Assembly (NCBI GenBank): GCA_910587365.1
Contig: CAJUKJ010000032.1
Location: forward strand, 1-7,219
DNA: 7,219 bases
Source of the DNA: an uncultured Christensenellaceae bacterium
GTDB lineage: Bacteria > Bacillota > Clostridia > Christensenellales > Borkfalkiaceae
Direction: 5' to 3'
The stretch's first letter is position 1; each line of letters opens with the position of its first letter. Below are positions 4,618 to 7,219 of this stretch, in pieces. A program made the translations under genes and the position numbers. The notes beneath the pieces were generated by a model that worked only from the letters and a program-made list of their open reading frames with translations, was not told where the DNA came from and did no database searches.

Positions 4618-6090
4618 ATGTCTTTATCAACGCAATATTCAACGGGGAATTATCTTGGGCGCATAGCCGTAATAAAATCGCAGTCCATTGTGGAAATACG
4701 CTTTTCAAGTCATGATATAGGCGAGGCTGCCGCCGTCTATCCCCAGGTTTCGCTGTCTTCGTGCGAGGCGGCGTCCGGCAGGGTAACCTACGGCGGAAGG
4801 CTCGTCTGCACGCTTGTATATGCAGATGAAAACGGCAAGCTTTGCCGTATCCAGAAAGGTGCGGAATTTTCGCACTTTGCCGACGACGACAGGCTTGCGC
4901 CCGCCCAGAACACGCTTTGCACGCTTACTTGCGAAAGAGCGCAGGTCAAAAGGGATGGTTCGTCGTATGTTGTTGCGGTAGTTATCGGGGCAAGTATTTC
5001 CGTATTCGCTTCGTCGCAGAGAAATACTCTGTCGCAGGCAGACGGCGCGGTCTGCCTGCGCGAAAACGCAAAGCTCTATTCCGCAGTAACTTTTTCGGGC
5101 GAAAGCGAGGTCGAGGACGACTTCGACTGCAACGCCGAGGACGTACTTATTCCCGCCGCAGAGGCTATCGTTACCGACTGTAACTGCCGTGCCGGCGCGA
5201 TTGAAATAAACGGGGAAATATATCTTTCCCTTCTTGCGGTGCGCGACGGTAAGCCCGTTTGCCTTGACAGGATAATTCCTTTCAAAAGCGAAATTGCGTG
5301 CGAGGAAGCTTTGCTTTCAAGAAAAGCCGTCTGCCGTGCGGAAATTAAGGAAATAAGCGTGAACGCCCGCGTCAATGAGGAAAAGGGTAAATGCGGCGTT
5401 GACCTCGTCGCGCAGATGGGGTTTGCGGGTATGTATTACGAGGAGGAAGAGGTTTCGGTAATTACCGACGCGTTCTCGTGCGAAAACAGCTTGCAGTTGA
5501 CCTTTGCGGAGGAAAGCTGTAATCCCTGTACGGAAATCAAGGTTTACACCGAAAAGGTAAGCGGACTTTGCGCAACCAAAGCCAAGCTCGACTATTCCTG
5601 CGCTTTCCTTGCAGCCGCGCTTCCCAAGGTGGAATTTGCCCGCTCTTCGGACGGAATAGAGGGCAGCGTTTCGGCAACCCTTCTGTATGAAAGCAACGGC
5701 GAAATGCACTCAACCGAGGTCAATTTACCGTTTGCGGTAACGCTTACAGGTCTTAATAAATGCTGCGAGGATGTAACAGTAGCGGTGTGCGGCGTCAATA
5801 TAAGACAGCGTGCCGAGGGCGAGTGCGAAGCGGAGGCGGTACTCAAAATTTCCGCAGCCGACTGCGAACAAAGCTCGGTAAGGTACCTTTCGGACGCGGT
5901 CGACGGCGAACCGTTAAAAACCAACGACTGCGCGCTTAGCGTCTACATACCAGCTTCTGGCGACGGGCTTTGGGAAACAGCCAAAAAACTTTTGCAATCC
6001 CCCGAACAAATCCAGTCAACCAACCCCGATTTGAATTTCCCCCTGTCGGGCAAGGAAAGAATACTTATTTACAGACCTAAAACAAATTAA
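4618..6090 (+). CDS. sipL: SPOCS (DUF3794) and LysM spore-coat morphogenesis protein, SipL-like
   Basis: The 490-residue protein starts at ATG 4618, with AGGGAGG 5 bases upstream; a GTG at 4600 lies before that site and is rejected. The body has SPOCS-like repeats at about 45-130 (GRVTYGGRLVCTLVYADENG), 175-265 (INGEIYLSLLAVRDGKPV) and 335-415 (IEGSVSATLLYESNG...LPFAVTL). The C-terminus (about 441-486: SGDGLWETAKKLL, then NPDL and ERILIY) is a divergent LysM domain. SPOCS plus LysM next to veg is the SipL arrangement. In C. difficile SipL binds SpoIVA through its LysM domain and attaches the coat to the forespore surface in the mother cell. There is no signal peptide, as expected for a mother-cell cytosolic protein. 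It contains 24 cysteines, none in the LysM part. The sigma-E promoter supports sporulation timing. The family call is firm; true SipL function is inferred. Confidence 0.82.
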   Translation: MSLSTQYSTGNYLGRIAVIKSQSIVEIRFSSHDIGEAAAVYPQVSLSSCEAASGRVTYGGRLVCTLVYADENGKLCRIQKGAEFSHFADDDRLAPAQNTLCTLTCERAQVKRDGSSYVVAVVIGASISVFASSQRNTLSQADGAVCLRENAKLYSAVTFSGESEVEDDFDCNAEDVLIPAAEAIVTDCNCRAGAIEINGEIYLSLLAVRDGKPVCLDRIIPFKSEIACEEALLSRKAVCRAEIKEISVNARVNEEKGKCGVDLVAQMGFAGMYYEEEEVSVITDAFSCENSLQLTFAEESCNPCTEIKVYTEKVSGLCATKAKLDYSCAFLAAALPKVEFARSSDGIEGSVSATLLYESNGEMHSTEVNLPFAVTLTGLNKCCEDVTVAVCGVNIRQRAEGECEAEAVLKISAADCEQSSVRYLSDAVDGEPLKTNDCALSVYIPASGDGLWETAKKLLQSPEQIQSTNPDLNFPLSGKERILIYRPKTN

Positions 6091-6107
6091 TCGGCTTATG
6101 CATAGAC

Positions 6108-6140
6108 ATGCGCCCCGAAATTTCAAATTTCGGGGCGCGT
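6108..6140. terminator. Long palindrome after the sipL-like gene (terminator-like)
   Basis: GCGCCCCGAAATTT (6110-6123) and AAATTTCGGGGCGC (6125-6138) are perfect complements around one base; two more pairs (one wobble) extend to 6108/6140. In RNA it would form a stem of about 14 pairs with a 5-base loop. GTACATTT follows rather than a clean T-run, so termination is probable by position (about 20 bases after the stop) but not typical. Confidence 0.55.
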
Positions 6141-6157
6141 ACATTTAATATATCACA

Positions 6158-6186
6158 TTGACTTTCACTATAAAAAATGATAGACT
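6158..6186 (+). promoter_or_regulatory. Sigma-A promoter of the small lipoprotein gene
   Basis: TTGACT (6158-6163) and TAGACT (6181-6186) are exactly 17 bases apart, 5/6 and 4/6 matches. The start would be near 6193, which gives a very short leader of about 13 bases before ATG 6206 and would put the ribosome binding site at the 5' end of the mRNA. Confidence 0.55.
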
Positions 6187-6205
6187 GTGTTTAAGGCGGT
6201 GTATT

Positions 6206-6790
6206 ATGAAAAAGTTTGTAATTATAGTAAGTGCTTTTATATTTGCTTTTACTGTATTTTTTGCGGCAAGCTGTAAAACGCAAGCGGATAATAAAACCGA
6301 TATAGGCAATCAACCTGACCCCAAAGACAAAATTGTTTATGAAGTCGACGCGCCGGAAATGGTGTCTTTAAGTTATTGGGTTTTTACTTCGGGAGTACCC
6401 GAAAATGCAATTACCGTAAAATCAGATAATGAAAACACGGTTTTTATATGTTTGCCGGAAAATGGCGAAGTATTCAACAAGGCAGATAAAAAGTATTGTG
6501 AACAAATAGAAATGTTGTCTGGCGAAACGACTTATTGGAGATATAACAGCATATTTGAATTTGAATACGAATTTGTCAAAATAATAGTTAAAGAAGACGG
6601 AAAAAACATAGGATGCGCCGTAATTGAAGTTACTGAAAATAATAAAAGATATTCGGCAAACGTTTTAAAAAGCGTATTATTTGTCGATGAAAACGGCGAC
6701 ACCGCAACCGTTTCGGAAGAAAAATTAAATGAGTTTATCAACGAAGTGAAAAACAACGTCGGATTTACGGCAGGGTACGATGAACAGTAA
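6206..6790 (+). CDS. Small lipoprotein of unknown function
   Basis: The 194-residue protein starts at ATG 6206 with AAGGCGG upstream; the longer TTG start at 6158 would lie inside the promoter. Residues 1-22 are a signal peptide (MKKFVIIV, strongly hydrophobic and Phe-rich) ending in FAASC, with Cys23 as the predicted lipidation site. A short polar linker follows, then about 160 residues that look beta-rich, with many aromatics (YWVF, TTYWRYNS, FEFEYEFVKIIV) and one later Asp-Glu-Asn-Gly turn; the end (EEKLNEFINEVKNN) looks helical. The two mature-domain cysteines besides Cys23 are at VFICLP and KYCEQ, with a third in IGCAV. No family was recognised. Codons are more AT-rich than in sipL-like. 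It is followed by the acetyltransferase after 20 bases, probably one transcript. Confidence 0.85.
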   Translation: MKKFVIIVSAFIFAFTVFFAASCKTQADNKTDIGNQPDPKDKIVYEVDAPEMVSLSYWVFTSGVPENAITVKSDNENTVFICLPENGEVFNKADKKYCEQIEMLSGETTYWRYNSIFEFEYEFVKIIVKEDGKNIGCAVIEVTENNKRYSANVLKSVLFVDENGDTATVSEEKLNEFINEVKNNVGFTAGYDEQ

Positions 6791-6810
6791 TTTAGCGGAG
6801 GATAAAAAAT

Positions 6811-7219
6811 ATGGAATATATTAAACTCACACTCGACAATTTGGAAAAGGAACATATTTGTTGCGCCATATCAAACAATAAAGATATACAAGTAGCAAGC
6901 AAGAAAGCGTGGCTTAAAGAAAGGATAAAAGACGGATTAGTATTTTTGAAATCTACTGAGCGCGGAAAATGTTTTATCGAATACATACCCGCCGAAAACG
7001 CTTGGTGTCCTATCGAAGCAACCGGCTATATGCACATAAATTGCTTTTGGGTTTCAGGTTCATTCAAAGGACACGGCTATGCCAACGATTTATTAAACGC
7101 CTGTATAGCCGATGCAAAAGAGCAAGGCAAATGCGGCTTAACCGTAATTTCGTCCCCGAAGAAAATGCCGTTTTTGTCAGATCCGAAATATCTTGCTTAT
7201 AAAGGGTTTAAGGTTGCGG
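6811..7219 (+). CDS. GNAT-family N-acetyltransferase (YoaP-type), C-terminus cut by window edge
   Basis: Open from ATG 6811 for 136 codons to the right edge. GGAGG (6797-6801) lies 9 bases upstream. The protein begins MEYIKLTLDNLEKEHICCAI and continues SNNKDIQVASKKAWLKERI, a start I associate with acetyltransferases carrying a C-terminal YoaP-like domain. The acetyl-CoA loop is VSGSFKGHGYANDLLNACI (about residues 81-99), containing K-G-H-G-Y-A in the R/Q-x-x-G-x-G/A position. SSPKKMPFLSDPKYLAYKGF near 113-132 is the block that leads into the C-terminal domain, which is outside the window. The enzyme would acetylate an unknown small molecule or protein in the cytoplasm. It is the second gene of a unit with the small lipoprotein. 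Confidence 0.9.
   Translation, partial: MEYIKLTLDNLEKEHICCAISNNKDIQVASKKAWLKERIKDGLVFLKSTERGKCFIEYIPAENAWCPIEATGYMHINCFWVSGSFKGHGYANDLLNACIADAKEQGKCGLTVISSPKKMPFLSDPKYLAYKGFKVA

Noticed and set aside
6158..6205. TTG start that would extend the small lipoprotein by 16 residues
   Set aside because: It overlaps the -35 element and puts a charged stretch before a complete signal peptide that begins at ATG 6206 with its own ribosome binding site.

Overview
The window reads as chromosomal DNA of a spore-forming, low- to mid-GC member of the Clostridia. The reasons are: a Veg protein gene directly followed by a SPOCS (DUF3794)-plus-LysM spore-coat morphogenesis protein of the SipL type; AGGAGG-type ribosome binding sites; sigma-A promoters of the TTGACA/TATAAT type; and two lipoproteins with Gram-positive-style signal peptides. 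No order or species can be assigned from the sequence alone. There is no tRNA, rRNA, CRISPR array, transposase or phage gene.

Layout. (1) 1-902, minus strand: a GNAT acetyltransferase cut by the left window edge, with its own sigma-A promoter. Upstream of it is a 70-residue proline-rich protein whose best start is a rare ATT codon behind a perfect Shine-Dalgarno sequence. (2) 950-3321, plus strand: a consensus promoter, a leader with two abutting hairpins that can also pair in an alternative way, then a 752-residue lipoprotein with a repeat-like beta-rich ectodomain, a helical stalk and a C-terminal membrane anchor. (3) 3433-4019: a strong promoter and a small protein with two zinc ribbons and an extremely acidic tail. 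(4) 4020-4284: 265 bases without a gene, packed with stem-loops (five end to end, then two in the veg leader) and the veg promoter. (5) 4285-6090: veg, a terminator that overlaps its last codons, a predicted sigma-E (mother-cell) promoter, and the sipL-like gene. (6) 6108-7219: a long palindrome, a sigma-A promoter, and a two-gene unit made of a small lipoprotein and a second GNAT acetyltransferase cut by the right edge.

How the genes work together. Only veg and sipL-like form a recognisable functional neighbourhood; this order is known from the sporulation region of other Clostridia. They appear to be transcribed separately: veg from a vegetative promoter, sipL-like from a sporulation promoter. 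The rest are independent units: envelope lipoproteins, two acetyltransferases and two small proteins of unknown role. By eye, both ends (1-590 and from about 6150) are more AT-rich and use more AGA/ATA/TTA codons than the core, so the acetyltransferase ends may have been acquired later.

Points most worth a second look: the ATT start, the switch-like leader at 990-1038, the stem-loop cluster at 4025-4199, a short module duplicated upstream of both veg and sipL-like, and the zinc-ribbon/poly-acidic protein. I did not recognise a complete new defence or mobile system.
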